64,000 bases of DNA from Serripes groenlandicus. Lineage: Eukaryota > Mollusca > Bivalvia > Cardiida > Cardiidae. Position numbers and translations under genes: made by a program. Position 1 is the first letter of the stretch; each line of letters begins with the position of its first letter. Shown here in pieces: positions 1 to 13,400 of the stretch. The stretch spans positions 744,001-808,000 of the forward strand of contig JASEVX010000034.1 of the NCBI GenBank assembly GCA_031761405.1, read 5' to 3'. The notes under the pieces are model-generated. The model was not told the DNA's origin. It ran no database searches and worked only from the letters and a program-made list of their open reading frames with translations.

Positions 1-192
1 TCTCCTCCAAAAGTGTCTTGCAGATTTCCAAATAATTTTGTAGAAATGTTCCTAGGGTGACCCTCTATCAGATTCCTTCAAGCCAAGTTGATTGGTCGGA
101 AACTATGACTGCCAGGGGGCGGGGCTTATATAGCTAAAGTGAAAAAAAAAAATCAGGTGAGCGATTCCAGGGCCATCATGGCCCTCTTGTTT
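1..192 (+). mobile_element. Helentron-like (HINE/pearl-type) element, 3' end
   Basis: The end of the commonest element family in this window. It has one internal unit (the CAAATAATTTTGTAGAAATG motif, then GGGGCGGGGCTTATATAGC), then the 3' terminus ATCAGGTGAGCGATTCC, a short palindrome GGGCCATCATGGCCC and the final TCTTGTT. The 5' end is outside the window. The element stops directly against the 87-bp array that follows. Its last bases, ATGGCCCTCTTGTT, recur in every complete array unit. Confidence 0.6.
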
Positions 193-1284
193 TCCTTTTA
201 CATGACTATGACGGCATGTGATAACAACGAATGGCCCTCTTGTTTCAGCGATAGCAGAAAATTAGTTTACTTGTTATTTTCCTTTTACAAGGCTATGACG
301 GCATGTGATAACAATGAATGGCTTTCTTGTTTCAGCGATAGCAGGACATTAGTTTACTTGTTATTTTCCTTTTACAAGGCTATGACGGCATGTGATAACA
401 ATGAATGGCCCTCTTGTTTCAGCGATAGCAGAAAATTAGTTTACTTGTTATTTTCCTTTTACAAGGCTATGACGGCATGTGATAACAATGAATGGCCCTC
501 TTGTTTCAGTGATAGCAGGACATTAGTTTACTTGTTATTTTCCTTTTACATGGCTATGACAGCATGTGATAACAGTGATTGGCCCTCTTGTTTTAGCGCT
601 AGCAGGACATTAGTTTACTTGTTATTTTCCCTTTACTAGGCTATGACGGCATGTGATAACAATGAATGGCCCTCTTGTTTCAGCGATAGCAGGACATTAG
701 TTAACTTGTTATTTTCCTTTTACATGGCTATGACGGCATGTGATAACAGTGATTGGCCCTCTTGTTTTAGCGCTAGCAGGACATTAGTTTACTTGTTATT
801 TTCCCTTTACAAGGCTATGACAGCATATGATAGCAACTAATGGTCCTCTTGTTTCAGCGATAGCAGGACATTAGTTTACTTGTTATTTTCCTTTTACAAG
901 GCTATGACGGCATGTGATAACAACGAATGGCCCTCTTGTTTTCCGCGATAGCAGGACATTAGTTTACTTTTTTTTTTCCTTTTACAAGGCTATGACGGCA
1001 TGTGATAACAACGATGGCCCTCTTGTTTCAGCGATAGCTGGACATTAGTTTACTTGTGTTTTTCCTTTTACAAAGCTATAAACGCATGTGATAAAAACGA
1101 ATGGCCCTCTTGTTTCAGCGATAGCAGGACATTAGTTTACTTGTTATTTTCCTTTTACAAGGCTATGACGTCATGTGATAACAACGAATGGCCCTCTTGT
1201 TTCAGCAATAGCAGGACATTAGTTTACTTGTTATTTTCCTTTTACAAGGCTATGACGGCATGTGATAAGAATGAATGGCCCCAC
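193..1284 (+). repeat. 87-bp minisatellite spanning a 3' splice junction (array 1)
   Basis: Thirteen copies of the marker CTATGACGGCATGTGATAA occur at about 204, 291, 378, 465, 552, 639, 726, 813, 900, 987, 1073, 1160 and 1249. Each full unit has three parts: ATGGCCCTCTTGTTT, matching the end of the flanking mobile element; an intron tail ending TTTTCCTTTTACAAG; and 33 nt matching the exon start (GCTATGACGG to GAATGGCCC). The last copy runs into the real exon. Because 87 is 29 codons, long open frames cross the array, but these are a by-product. Copies at 552 and 726 have ACATGG in place of the acceptor AG. One copy carries an in-frame TAG near 637. Confidence 0.92.
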
Positions 1285-1443
1285 ATGAGGGTTGAGCCTC
1301 TGGATGACTCACAGAAGCTTCAGATCATTACGGACTATCTGACAGGAATCTACGGTAAAACACTCAGTAACGAACAGAAGGACCTCCTCATAGAGGCTAA
1401 GCAGACATCAAACGCCTTGTATCTGAAGTCCTTATTGGATGAG
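1249..1443 (+). CDS. NACHT-TPR gene, exon A (first in window)
   Basis: 65 codons in phase 0, preceded by the acceptor TTTTCCTTTTACAAG and ended by the donor GAG|GTAAGT. It encodes the region just after the NACHT module: AMTACDKNEWPHMRVEPL, then KLQIITDYL, YGKTLSNEQ and QTSNALYLKSLLDE. The order (WP-x-L/M-x-V-x-PL, YL-x-x-YGK-x-L, QTxNxLYLxxLL-E) is typical of nephrocystin-3-like and bacterial NACHT-TPR proteins. The upstream exon is outside the window, so the phase at its start is inferred. The same acceptor and first 11 codons are repeated upstream in array 1, so the acceptor actually used could be an earlier copy. Confidence 0.82.
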
Positions 1444-4400
1444 GTAAGTAGTTAAACCCCTTTTCCAACATAAAAAGAATTTGCAGTAAACAACATTGAA
1501 AACGTCTAAACGAAATTATTGCTCATTATGAACATGTTCTCCTTTTGCATCAGTGTTTCCAAACATTTCTGCTGCAGATGTTTAGATGTGTATTGATTCG
1601 TTTGCAAGCAGGAAATGTTTAGTCCTTTCTGTACACACATCTGCAGATGACTTTTGAGAAAAGGAGAAATTATCAAAACTCTTTCTAAATATCCTGACAA
1701 TTTCTTTGTAAGATGCCTTCGAAGTAAACAATTTTTGAATAACATGTCAGGGAAATAATAAACCATTTAATGCCTATATATGTATAGTAAATTTAGAGTC
1801 GCCTGCATTCACAACCATTTAATGCCTACATGTATAGTAATTTTAGAGTCAAGTGCATTCACAACCATTTAACTTTTTCCCAAATACAACAATTCTGCAG
1901 CAGATAACTTTGAAAATATAAACGCAAAACTATTAAATGTCCATGAATGAAATATTAATTATTGAAGACGAGTTGAAATCATTGTGGCAAGGCCAGAAAT
2001 TACTTATTATGCACAAGTTCTCTTTTTGCCACAATGTTTTCACAAGTCATCCACTGCAGATTTGACAAAATGTATCTGCAGGTGGGAAAAGATTAGGGAA
2101 AAACATAATATCTGGAGAATTTATAGCATTTTGAAGAATCTAAGAGTCATCAGCTATATTATATGTGGTTTTTATAAAAGTAATTAATAACATTTTTAAA
2201 GAAGATATTAAAATGGAAAACTTTATTTGTAATCTATGAACATGTATATCAAAACTTGTTAAACTTGTTAATTATGTGTCGTCTGTCTCACTTAATTGAT
2301 CATAACTTTGTTTCCATATGAGGGATTCACTTTTAACTTGCAACCTTGATATGTAGTGAACAGGAGAGTGGAATCATACAAGGAACAGTCCGTTTTTAGC
2401 TCATCTGTTTTTCAAAGGAAAAAAAGTTGCAGTATTGTGATACCCTTGGCCTCGTCGTCGGGTCATCACACAACTTTAACCATACCACATAACTAAACAA
2501 ACCTTCAACAGTTCCTAATAAAACTTGGTACACATGTTCCTAGGAATAATATGCATGTCTATACCCAGTCACATAACTCTGGCTTTTATAATGCCCTTTT
2601 CTTTCGATTTTAAAAAAAGCAGATGAGCGTTGGACGTGCGCTCGCGGCACTCTTGTTTAATTGTCTCCCTTTATATATATTTTCTCACATTTTCTAATGT
2701 ATCAAGTTCAAATTTGGTTTGTTGATAAATTGATGAACAGCTGATGTTCAGTGCACAAGAACCGTTACCTGAGCTTGCATGTTTTTGGAATTATTCCCCT
2801 TTGTCAATTTTATTTCTTCAAACTAGGCATGAATATAGATGTCACCTGCAGATTTCTAGTGAGCAAACCCCATTACTTTTGCATGCCCATTTTTAGCTCC
2901 ACTGGCTGAAAGCCAGTCAAGCTTAAGTCGTCGTGCGTACGAGTGTGCGTCAATGTTTTGCTTCAAACGACTTCTCCTCCCTATGAAACTTCATAGGAAG
3001 CATCCTCTCCAAGTCCTTTTCTTAATTCCTTCAAAATTGTTGGATCCATGCAAAATTCTGGTTACATGGCATCCAATATAAAAATCTTTAACATTCTTGT
3101 CCTCCATAACTGTTTGGCCGATTTTCAAATAATTATGTAGAAATGTTTCTCGGGTGAGCCTCTATCAGATTCCTTCAAGCTATGTTGATTGGTAAAAAAC
3201 ATGGCCGCCAGATGGCAAGACTATTTTTGCCTTGTATGGCTATAGTGAAAACTTAAAAAATCTTCTCCTCTGAAAGTGTCAGGCCGATTTTCAAATAATT
3301 TTGTAGGAATGTTCATTGATATGACCCTCTATCAGATTCCTTTACACCATTTTGATTGGTAGAAAAACATGATCACTAGGGGTTGGGGCTATTTTGCCTT
3401 ATATGGCTATACATGTAGTGAAAATCTTCTACTCCTAAATTATTTGGGTAATTTTCAAATAATATTTAGCTCCATTCTTTGAAAGCCAGTCAAGCAAATT
3501 GTCCGCCATGTATGCGTCTGTGCGTCAACCTTTTGCTTCAAACAACTTCTCTTCTGTAATAGCTGGGCGAATTCCCACATGTCATATTAATTAACGGCAA
3601 TATAGGGTACATTTAATTTGCCTTATGACAGTGGAGCAATACTGGCTCTCTTGGACCTCTTGTTTTAAGTTATCTCCCTTGATCACTTGAGCTCACCTGA
3701 GCACGAGGTGCTATTGTTATTGGTTATTGGTATCGCCTTTTTGCCGGCGTGCTTTGTGCGTCGTCCGTCAACATCTTCTACTCAGTAACCAGCAGGTCAA
3801 TTTGGATGAAACTTCACAGAAACCTCTCAATGACCTCACGAGAATTCCTTCAAATTTTTGGAATCCATGCTGAATTCTGTTATCCATGGCAACCAAACAA
3901 ATAAAACTTACAAAATCTTCTTCTTATTTCAATATAATTTTGTAGAAATGTTCATTGGATGATCCTCTATCAGATTCCTTCAAGCCATATTGATTGGTCA
4001 AAAAATCAGGGGGCGGGGCTATTTTGCCTTATATGGCTATAGTGAAAACTTAAAAAATCTTCTCCTCCGAAAGTATCAGGCTGATTTTCAAATAATTTTG
4101 TAGAAATGTTCCTAGGCTGACCCTTTATTAGATTCATTAAAGCCATGTTGATTGTTTGAAAACTATGGCCCCTAGGAGGCGGGGCTATTTTGCCTTATAT
4201 GGCTATAGTTGAAAGTGTAAGGCCGATTTTCAAATAATTTTGTTGAAATGTTCCTTGGGAGACATTCCTACAAGCCATGTTGATTGGTTGAAAAACATGG
4301 CCACCAGGGGGCAGGGCTGTTTTGCCTTATATGGCTATAGTGAAAAATTCCACCAAGCCTTGTTAATTGGCTGCCAGGGGGGCAGGGCTGTTAGCGTTAT

Positions 4401-7400
4401 ATTGGCTTTAGTGAAAACTTCAAAAATCTTCTCCTCCCAAACTAATTGGCCGAATTTCAAAAGAAATTTCAGAAATGTTCTTCGGGTGACACCCTACGAG
4501 ATGCTTCAAGCCATGGTAATTGTTAAAAAAAAAAAAAGGCCTGCAGGGAGATTTGGCTGTTTGGAGATTTAATTGTTGCATAATGGCAGTGGAGCGATAC
4601 TGGCTCTCTTGAGCCTTTTGTATTAGCTTGCCTGACCACAAAATGAGTTAATGGAGTTGACTGTGTGGTTGGCATGACAAATCACATTGTATAAGTCAGG
4701 TGAGCAATCCAGGGCCATCATGGCCCTCTTGTTTACATATCCTGCACTTTTTAGCTTGTCTGTTTTTCAAAAATTGTTGTCGGCTGCATTGTCAGCATCG
4801 TCTGTGTCATCACCAAACTTTAACCTTACCTCATAACTCAAAAAACGATCAACATTTTCAAATGAAATTTGGTACAAAGGTTCCTAGGAACAAGTTGCAT
4901 GTCTAAACCAAGTTACATAACTCTGTATATTATAATTATTCATAAATGCCCCCTGGCAAACAGACTTCACGAAATCTTTTGAAACCTGTCGGTCCGAAGG
5001 CTAATTTTTCATATATTTTCCTCTTTGTTCAACCAATTATTGCATGAAAATGTGTCAGTCCGAATGCATTTTTATCAGTCAGGACTGAAGGACTGATGAC
5101 TTTCGCGTAGTCTGGGCAAACGCTTGCTGCGCTCTTGTCTGACTTCCTGTCCAACTTCCTGATGAAAACATCATGTCTTTCTTGGAACAGTCCTCTAATT
5201 TCTTCTTTTTATTAATTTTTCTCTTTTTATAGGTCTGTATGTATGGTTCATTGTATATCTATCATAGGTCCGTATGTATGGTTCATTGTATTTCTATCAT
5301 AGGTCTATATGTATGGTTTATTGTACATCTATCATAGGTCTATATGTATGGTTTATTGTATATCTATCATAGGTCTATATGTATGGTTTATTGTATATCT
5401 ATCATAGGTCTATATGTATGGTTTATTGTATATCTATCATAGGTCTGTATGTATGGTTTATTGTACATCTATCATAAGTCTATATGTATGGTTTATTGTA
5501 TATCTATTAGGGATGGGAACGAATATACGAATATTCGAATATTCGAAAAAAGGACGAATATTTGAATACTGTTTTCGAATAAGAATATTCGTTTTCAGTT
5601 TACGAAAAAAAGTGACCAAAACTTATTTGTACAATTCTGACAGAGGTCGCGAGTTGAAATTAATCATGATTAAGGGTGAAGTGATAAAGAGTGTGTATGT
5701 TTCGTTTGTGGTGTTTTTACAACGTATGTCAAACCTTAAGTATCAATTATAAAATCGATAATTGTCACATGTACGTTTACCCGAGTTTGTATCATGTGTA
5801 ATCAGACATCACCTTTACGACCGGTTTGATCGATATGTTTTAACAAAACACACATGTATAAACGGTGACAGTCTGCATATCATTACAAAAGTGAAAGTCA
5901 ATTTTCGTAAAAACCTCCCAGCTTAACCAAAACCTGGTCGATATTTACATCATAGACAGCTATTGCAACAATTGCATAAATCATATTTAACATAGCAGTA
6001 CGTCTCAAAAGTATGCAGCTTTCCTCTTTACATCTTTAAAATCGAATTCACATCAGCGAACAAATTGAATCGTCTGCAATTTTGTTTTCTTACAACTTCC
6101 TTTGCTTTTTGTATGAATGAAATATATCATTACTTCGTTAATTATTTGATTCGGTTAAATATTAAATTCGGTAACCAAGCGACACTTGAATAATTATACG
6201 GATCAGAAAACGTTGCAATTCTGTTTATCGTTTCGAGTGGATACTTTTCTTGATTTACCTCAACTTGAAATTCAAATATATCTGTTGAGAAAAAAAAGAG
6301 TGTAAGAACAGTTGAACACATGCAATATATACGTAAACAATAGCTTACACTTATACTTGGAAAATCGCCATTATTTGAAAAAAGAAATGGAAGAGTACCA
6401 GCATTCGAATAAACCTAAAATCGGATACCGATTTTTGATTCGAAAAACGAATATTCGAATATATTCGAATAATAAAACGAATATTCGAATATCGTTTTCA
6501 GTATTCGTTCCCATCCCTAATATCTATCATAGGTCTGTATGTATGGTTCATTGTATATCTATCATAGGTCTATATGTATGGTTTATTGTATATCTATCAT
6601 AGGTCTGTATGTATGGTTCATTGTATATCTATCATAGGTCTGTGCATGATTCATTGTATATCTATCATAGGTCTGTATGTATGGTTCATTGTATATATAT
6701 CATAGGTCTGTATGTATGGTTCATTGTATATCTATCATAGGTCTGTATGTATGGTTCATTGTATATCTATCATAGGTCTGTATGTATGGTTCATTGTATA
6801 TCTATCATAGGTCTGTGCATGATTCATTGTATATCTATCATAGGTCTGTATGTATGGTTCATTGTATATCTATCATAGGTCTGTATGTATGGTTCATTGT
6901 ATATCTATCATAGGTCTGTATGTATGGTTCATTGTATATCTATCATAGGTCTGTATGTATGGTTCATTGTATATCTATCATAGGTCTGTATGTATGGTTT
7001 ATTGTATATCTATCATAGGTCTGTATGTATGGTTCATTGTATATCTATCATAGGTCTGTATGTATGGTTCATTGTATATCTATCATAGGTCTGTATGTTT
7101 GGTTTATTGTATATCTATCATAGGTCTGTGCATGATTCATTGTATATCTATCATAGGTCTGTATGTATGGTTTATTGTACATTTATCATAGGTCGATATG
7201 TATGGTTCATTGTACATATATATCATAGGTATGTATGTATGGTTTATTGTATATCTATCATAGGTCCATAATCTGTATGTATAGTTTATTGTATATCTAT
7301 CATAGGTCTGTATGTATGTTTTATTGTACATTTATGTATGGTTCATTGTATATCTAATATAGGTACGTATGTATAGTTCATTGTATATCGATCCATGCTT

Positions 7401-10400
7401 CTGTTGCTTTATCAGTGTCCTGCCTCAAGTAAATATATGATTTAGGACACTGATAAAGCATATACTGTATATGTGTTAAAATAAAATTCAATACACATAT
7501 TATACAATTATGGACTTTTCAGCTGTTATACATGATGTGATATGCACCAAAAAAGTCATTATTGACCGAGGCGATAGCCGAGGTCAATAATTATTTTTTT
7601 TGGTGCATATCAACATCATGTATAACAGCTGAAAAGCCCATAACTGTTTTATTATATAACCCTCAATTTATCATATTATACCTCACGTGACTTTGTAATG
7701 TTAAATTCTCATATACTCATCATGGGCAATTCCTTACTGTCTCAGTACGTTTTTGACCGGTTAACATTATACTGTTACATGGCACACGCGTTAAAATGTT
7801 GGTTATGCATATACTGCATGACTTCCAGTGTGACATTACATATTGTCAACATTCTGGTAAATACTGTTAACCTCGGCTTCGCCTCGGCTAACAGTATTTT
7901 CCTCATGTTGACAATATGTACTGTCACACTGGAAGCCATGCCATATTTATATAATATTGTCATGATCATCCGAACGAGCTTCGGAAGTTTCTGTGGTCAT
8001 TCGGAACGCGCCTCGGAAAATTCCGTAGCGTACGGATAAAGGCGAAGGATATTGATAGGCGGCTCATGGGATTCCCCGGTCTTCCCCTGTTACTATTTAT
8101 AAAACTGGTGAATATCAGAAAAAAACGGTGAATATCGCTAGTTATTTTTTCTAAAAATTTACTTTTTAGCCAATGAAAAGGCGTCTATTTATAGGTTATA
8201 TAATAAGATGTATTATGTATTTATATAGGTCCGTATGTTTGGGTCATTTAGGATGCTGACAGATAAGATCAAAGATTACCTATCAGCAGAAAACCCTGGA
8301 GACTTGTTCTCTAAAATATTAGAGAGACTGGAATCTGACTTTGAAAGCGGAACTAATGCAAGGTAAATTTTATTAACAGTGGAGGAAGAAAAACAACTAA
8401 ACAAGCCTGTAGGCGACGTGGGATTCGCCTTGGTGATTTTCGCCTTTGCATAGATTTATGGTTCCTGTACACTGCACTTCCTCTCACTGTGCTTTACCAT
8501 TGTATGAAGATTAAAGTTATTCTACGCACAAGAAAAAGTAAGAAAGGGCAATTACTCTGTAAATAGGCATAATAGAGTTATGGTTCTTGTACACTGCACT
8601 TCCTCTCAACGTTTTGTATCATCGTATGAAGTTTTATTAAATTCCATCTTGTAGTTTTAAAGTTATTCTACGCACAAGAAAAAGTAAGAAATGGCAATAA
8701 CTCTGTAATTAGCTAAATTAGAGTAATGGTTTTTGTACATTGTGCACTTCCTCTCATTGTGCTCTACCATTGTATGAAGTTATATTAGATTCTATCTCGT
8801 AGTTATTAAGTTATTCTCCGAACAAGAAAATGCAACAAAGGTCATTCATTAACTATGTAATTAGGTAAAATTGATACCCTTTCTTTGAAAAGCTACCATT
8901 TCGAAACAAAGGCCTAAATCAAAAATCTTTTTTTCTAAATATCTCGAAGTATCTATAACCGAAGTTTCAGCTCTCCACATTCAAAACTGTAGGAAAAGAT
9001 AGAAAAATGGTTTGGGTTTTTAAAAGCATTTTTCTGCTAGCTGCATAGCAACGGGTCGGTCCTTAGCAACGAAAACTTAAACGCAGATGCTTTGGGATCA
9101 ATGAAAAGGGTCTGATCATCCCTGATTAATCAGTAATTAAGCCTTTTTTTATTATTATTAAATAGTGACCCGGGGATTCTCCTGATGCCCTTATTGTGCT
9201 TGTGGGCTTTTATCCAAGGCCGTTCTAGTTAAAAAAGAAAGAAGACTAAAGCCATGAACAAAACAAAGGTTTAAATAAGAAGTAAGAATTAAGGGATTTA
9301 GATGTTGCCCCTTTACACAAGCCTTATCGGTTGATGATGCCATACTGCAAACATGACTATTTGCTAAATTAGTCAAATGACTAACACATCTCGCTATACC
9401 TGCGAGATTTAAGTGAGATTTGTTCTTTGCCTAATTGGTGTTTGGAATCCCTTTATTTATATGTCTCAGAAGGTACTTTTTACTATGGTCAGTTCCTTAC
9501 AACTTTTAAAAGTCGCCTCTGTAAAAGAAACACATTTTTATATATTCCGAGTTTAAAAACAGTTCTTATATTCGATGTGTTTTGCACATCCTGAAATCAA
9601 TGAAAGTCATTACTATTTTTAGACATTTTCAATCTTAAAATATTAATATAAAATTTGGCTAAAGCACAGTGAGAGGAAGTGCAGTGTACAGGAGCCATAG
9701 AATGAAACATTGTGGGAAGGGGAAATATTGCATGTAATAAACAATTTCGACTTTTTCACAATGGTTGGCAGTTGTAAATGTGTCAAAGCGGGGAACTATC
9801 AGGATGTAAACCTTTTGAATTATTTTCTCATGCTCAAACCCTCTTGATTGATCACCTGATACATGTATGATATTTAATGATTAATTTTTTTAAATCATTT
9901 GGAAAAATCCAACATTTTTGACAATTTGGTATATATAACTTTTATAAATGTTGAGAACATCATAGGAAATGGAGAAATCGCTCAAAATAAGTAATATTTT
10001 CTTTTCCCACTGTTTCAAAAAATTCTCATATTTATATATGCTGTTTATATTTTACGTCTTCTGTTTCTATTCAGTTGTACTTGTTTTGACAGACATTGAG
10101 CGTGAATAATATAAGCTGAAAGCTTGTTTCGCAATCGATGTAAAATGTTAAAAAAACTTGTTTCCATGTAACATTGAGATATATTTTCACTAAAGGGAGC
10201 ACCAAAAGGGATATTTTCACATGTGAGTATGCCATGAGTGAATATAGCCCTTTTGGTGTTCAGGAATGGAAATATATTTCAATGTTACATCTTAACAAAC
10301 AATTTTTTTGTTACATTCTTTAACCCTTTCCAACATATAAAGAATCTGCAGCAGACTACTTTGAAAACATCTATGCAGTAATAAACAAATCTCTATAATA

Positions 10401-13400
10401 TAGTATTACTAAGAAAAGTTGAAAATATTGTGGCAAAAAGGAAAAATTGCTCATTATGAGACAGAGTAAACAGTGAACATTGATAAAACTGTTCGGAACA
10501 AAGAGTTTATCATTCTATAATCCACTATTTTTCTCAATAACTCAGTGAAAAGCTTTATTTTTCCTCTTTTGATGCTGTCTAGTTTTGCTTGTAGAAACTT
10601 TTCCTCTCTGTGAGGTGTAGCGGGGCTATTTTGCCTTATATGGCTATACTGAAAAATTAAAAAATCTTCTCCTCCGAAAGTGTCAGGCCGATTTTCAAAT
10701 AATTTTGTAGAAATGTTTCTTAAGTGATACCTATTAGATTCCTTCAAGCCATGTTGATTGGTCGAAAAACATGGCTTTCAGAGGGCAGGGCTATTTGCCT
10801 TATATGGCTATAGTGAAAACTTAAAAAATCTTCTCCTCCAAAAGTGTCTGGCTGATTTTCAAATAATTTTGTAGAAATGTTCCTTGCATGACTCTCTATG
10901 AGATTCCTTCAAGCCATGTTGATTGGTGAAAAAACATGGCCACCAGGGGGCGGGGCTATTTTGCCTTATATGGCTATAGTTAAAACTTAAAAAATCTTCT
11001 CCTTCGAAAGTGTTACGTCGATTTTCAAATAATTTTATAGAAATGTTTCTAGGGTGACCCTCTATTATATTCCTTCAAGCCAAGTTGATTGGTCAGAAAC
11101 TATGGCCGCCAGGGGGCTGGGCTTATATAGCTAAAGTGAGAAAAAAATAAAATCAGGTGAGGGATCCAGTGCCATCATGGCCCTCTTGTTGTATATATGT
11201 TTTCATAGTCATCGGCTGCAGATTTGTTGTGTGAGGCAAAGTGATAGACCATAACATTTTTGCAGAAAGCTAAAGAAGGTTTAAATGACTAGTCTGCAAA
11301 CAAGAAAGCATTTGATCAGGCTGCATCTATAAAACTGACTGTCAAAAATTTGCCTAAAATGAAATGATAATTTTATCGCTCATTTTTTTTATTAAATTAT
11401 AGAAAGGCAAGTACATGTATGTCCCAATTGGTAGAGTAACCATAACAGATGTTGTGTGAAGTGCCTGATTGATCTAATTGTAATATGGTTTATCAAAAGG
11501 TCTAGGAGAAAATATGGTGGAAATAAAAAAGTATTGCTGATACAAATCTAACTCCAATTAAATCAACCCTCTTACAATTCTCACAATCAAACTGTGAGAA
11601 TTGTAAGATCTTACGAAAACTTGGGATTCTCACCCTACATCGATTACGTTAGCTCCGCCCACACACCGCCTACTCATGTTAACGGCAGTTCAAATCTGTA
11701 TAGTCAAAGGATGACATATTCGTATAGACTTTCGCTGTAACAAATAAAATTAGCTCATGTCTAACTTTATATAACGCATTAAAGTTGTTATATCAACCAT
11801 TATTTACTTTTCATTTCAATGTTTTGAATTCTTTTTGGTATATATTTAATCACCGGGACTTGACTCTATGTAAAAATAATGTTTGAGTTGGAATCGAAAA
11901 CCTGCTTTGACTGGATTCACAGACATGTAAATGTATTTCCATGAATTTGTTTGTTGACAGCGCAGAAATATAAGTTTCATTTTCAATTCTGTAATTCATA
12001 TGTTTTAACAGCACATTTCTTTGTAGTTCCTTCTATTGCATCAGAGATGTCAAATAAAATCCATTTTTCTTCTTGAATCCCACCAAGTTAACGCATTTTG
12101 TTATTTACCGGTAGTGACAGATTATTTGGCGGTACGATACTGTAGAGATGGTCCATTATTATTAACCAATACAAAATTCAATATAATTATTACGAACGCT
12201 TTCCTATCCACTGCATTTAAACATCTTTCACATTTTGTTTTTAATTTTGAAAATCGTGAGTTTTTACCTCACGATAGTGGGGGTGGGGTTATCCATTTCA
12301 AATTGTGTGACTAACCATTGAATCCGGAAGGTTGGTAAGCATGCATCATGGATACTCTGATATGCATGTGCTTTCATTGACATTATTTATACAATCTACA
12401 AATATAAAGCAAGACATCTCTCTGGACCCGAAATGGTGTTCAGTAATGGAGAGCTTCTGTAGAAAGAGATATTTGAAGTAATTCATTGCTTATATTGTTA
12501 TAAGACTTAAACAATAGGGACTGATTCCAGCCTAGATTTCGATGAGTGTTTTCGGAATTCGCCTACTATAGCAATTGGCTCTGACGAGCCCCTTGCTAAA
12601 AACAAAACCCCCGAAACTAGAGTTTAAACTCGGGTATAGACTTAAACTAGAACTATAGAACTATACAATCAGCAATAAAATAGTTTTATCCTTTCCTATA
12701 TACAACGTAATCTTCAGCTTCAAAATACATCTTGGCAAAAATTAGTTTAATTTCTATTCATTGATAATATATTTATCAAATAGAGTGGAAAACCTTGTGG
12801 CTAAAGTTGTCTGCTGCAGATGCTATTAAAATGCTTCTGTATTATGGTAAATCGTTAATATAAATAAAGTTCTATTTTATTTATTTATTTATTTATGCGT
12901 ATCAACAAACTTTTTGTCCATTCTAACATTTACATTTCTCATAGAATTTTTATCTTAACCCTTTCCCTCATACGACATTTGGCAGCAGACGACTTTGAAT
13001 ATATTTTGTCAAATAATGGAAAGTCTCTATAATTGAATGGATAACCTATGAATAAAAGTGGAAAACATTGTGACAAAAGGAGAAATTGCACGTTTTGTGC
13101 AATTTCTTCTTTTGTTACTATGTTTTCAAAAAGCTGTCTGCTGCAGAGGCCTCATAAAGCGTCTATAGGAGGGGAAGGGTTAACTGTTTAAAGAATAATA
13201 TTTTAGGTTGTCTGCTTTAATATACACATGGAAAATTGTAAGTACCAGTTTAATTGTGAAATGTCATTGAACAGATGAATAACTTTTTTAAGTTATTTCT
13301 CTTTCACACAATGTTTTCAAAACTTGCATGAGGTAAAAGATTAAGATAATGTTTATTTTTTCTAATTTTAATGTTGTTTTCTCTATTCTAGTGGTTTCGA

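Noticed and set aside
139..840. Open frames with a 29-residue repeat AMTACDNNEWPSCFSDSR..
   Set aside because: This is array 1 read in frame. Only the last copy belongs to a demonstrable exon. Inclusion in mRNA is possible, but the sequence alone does not show it.
4240..4641. Overlapping open frames on both strands
   Set aside because: They lie fully within tandem units of a HINE-like element. The same frames recur in broken form in its other copies.
5233..7390. Regular 35-bp repeats resembling a CRISPR array
   Set aside because: There are no unique spacers: the repeats are directly head to tail, vary in both halves and lie in an animal intron.
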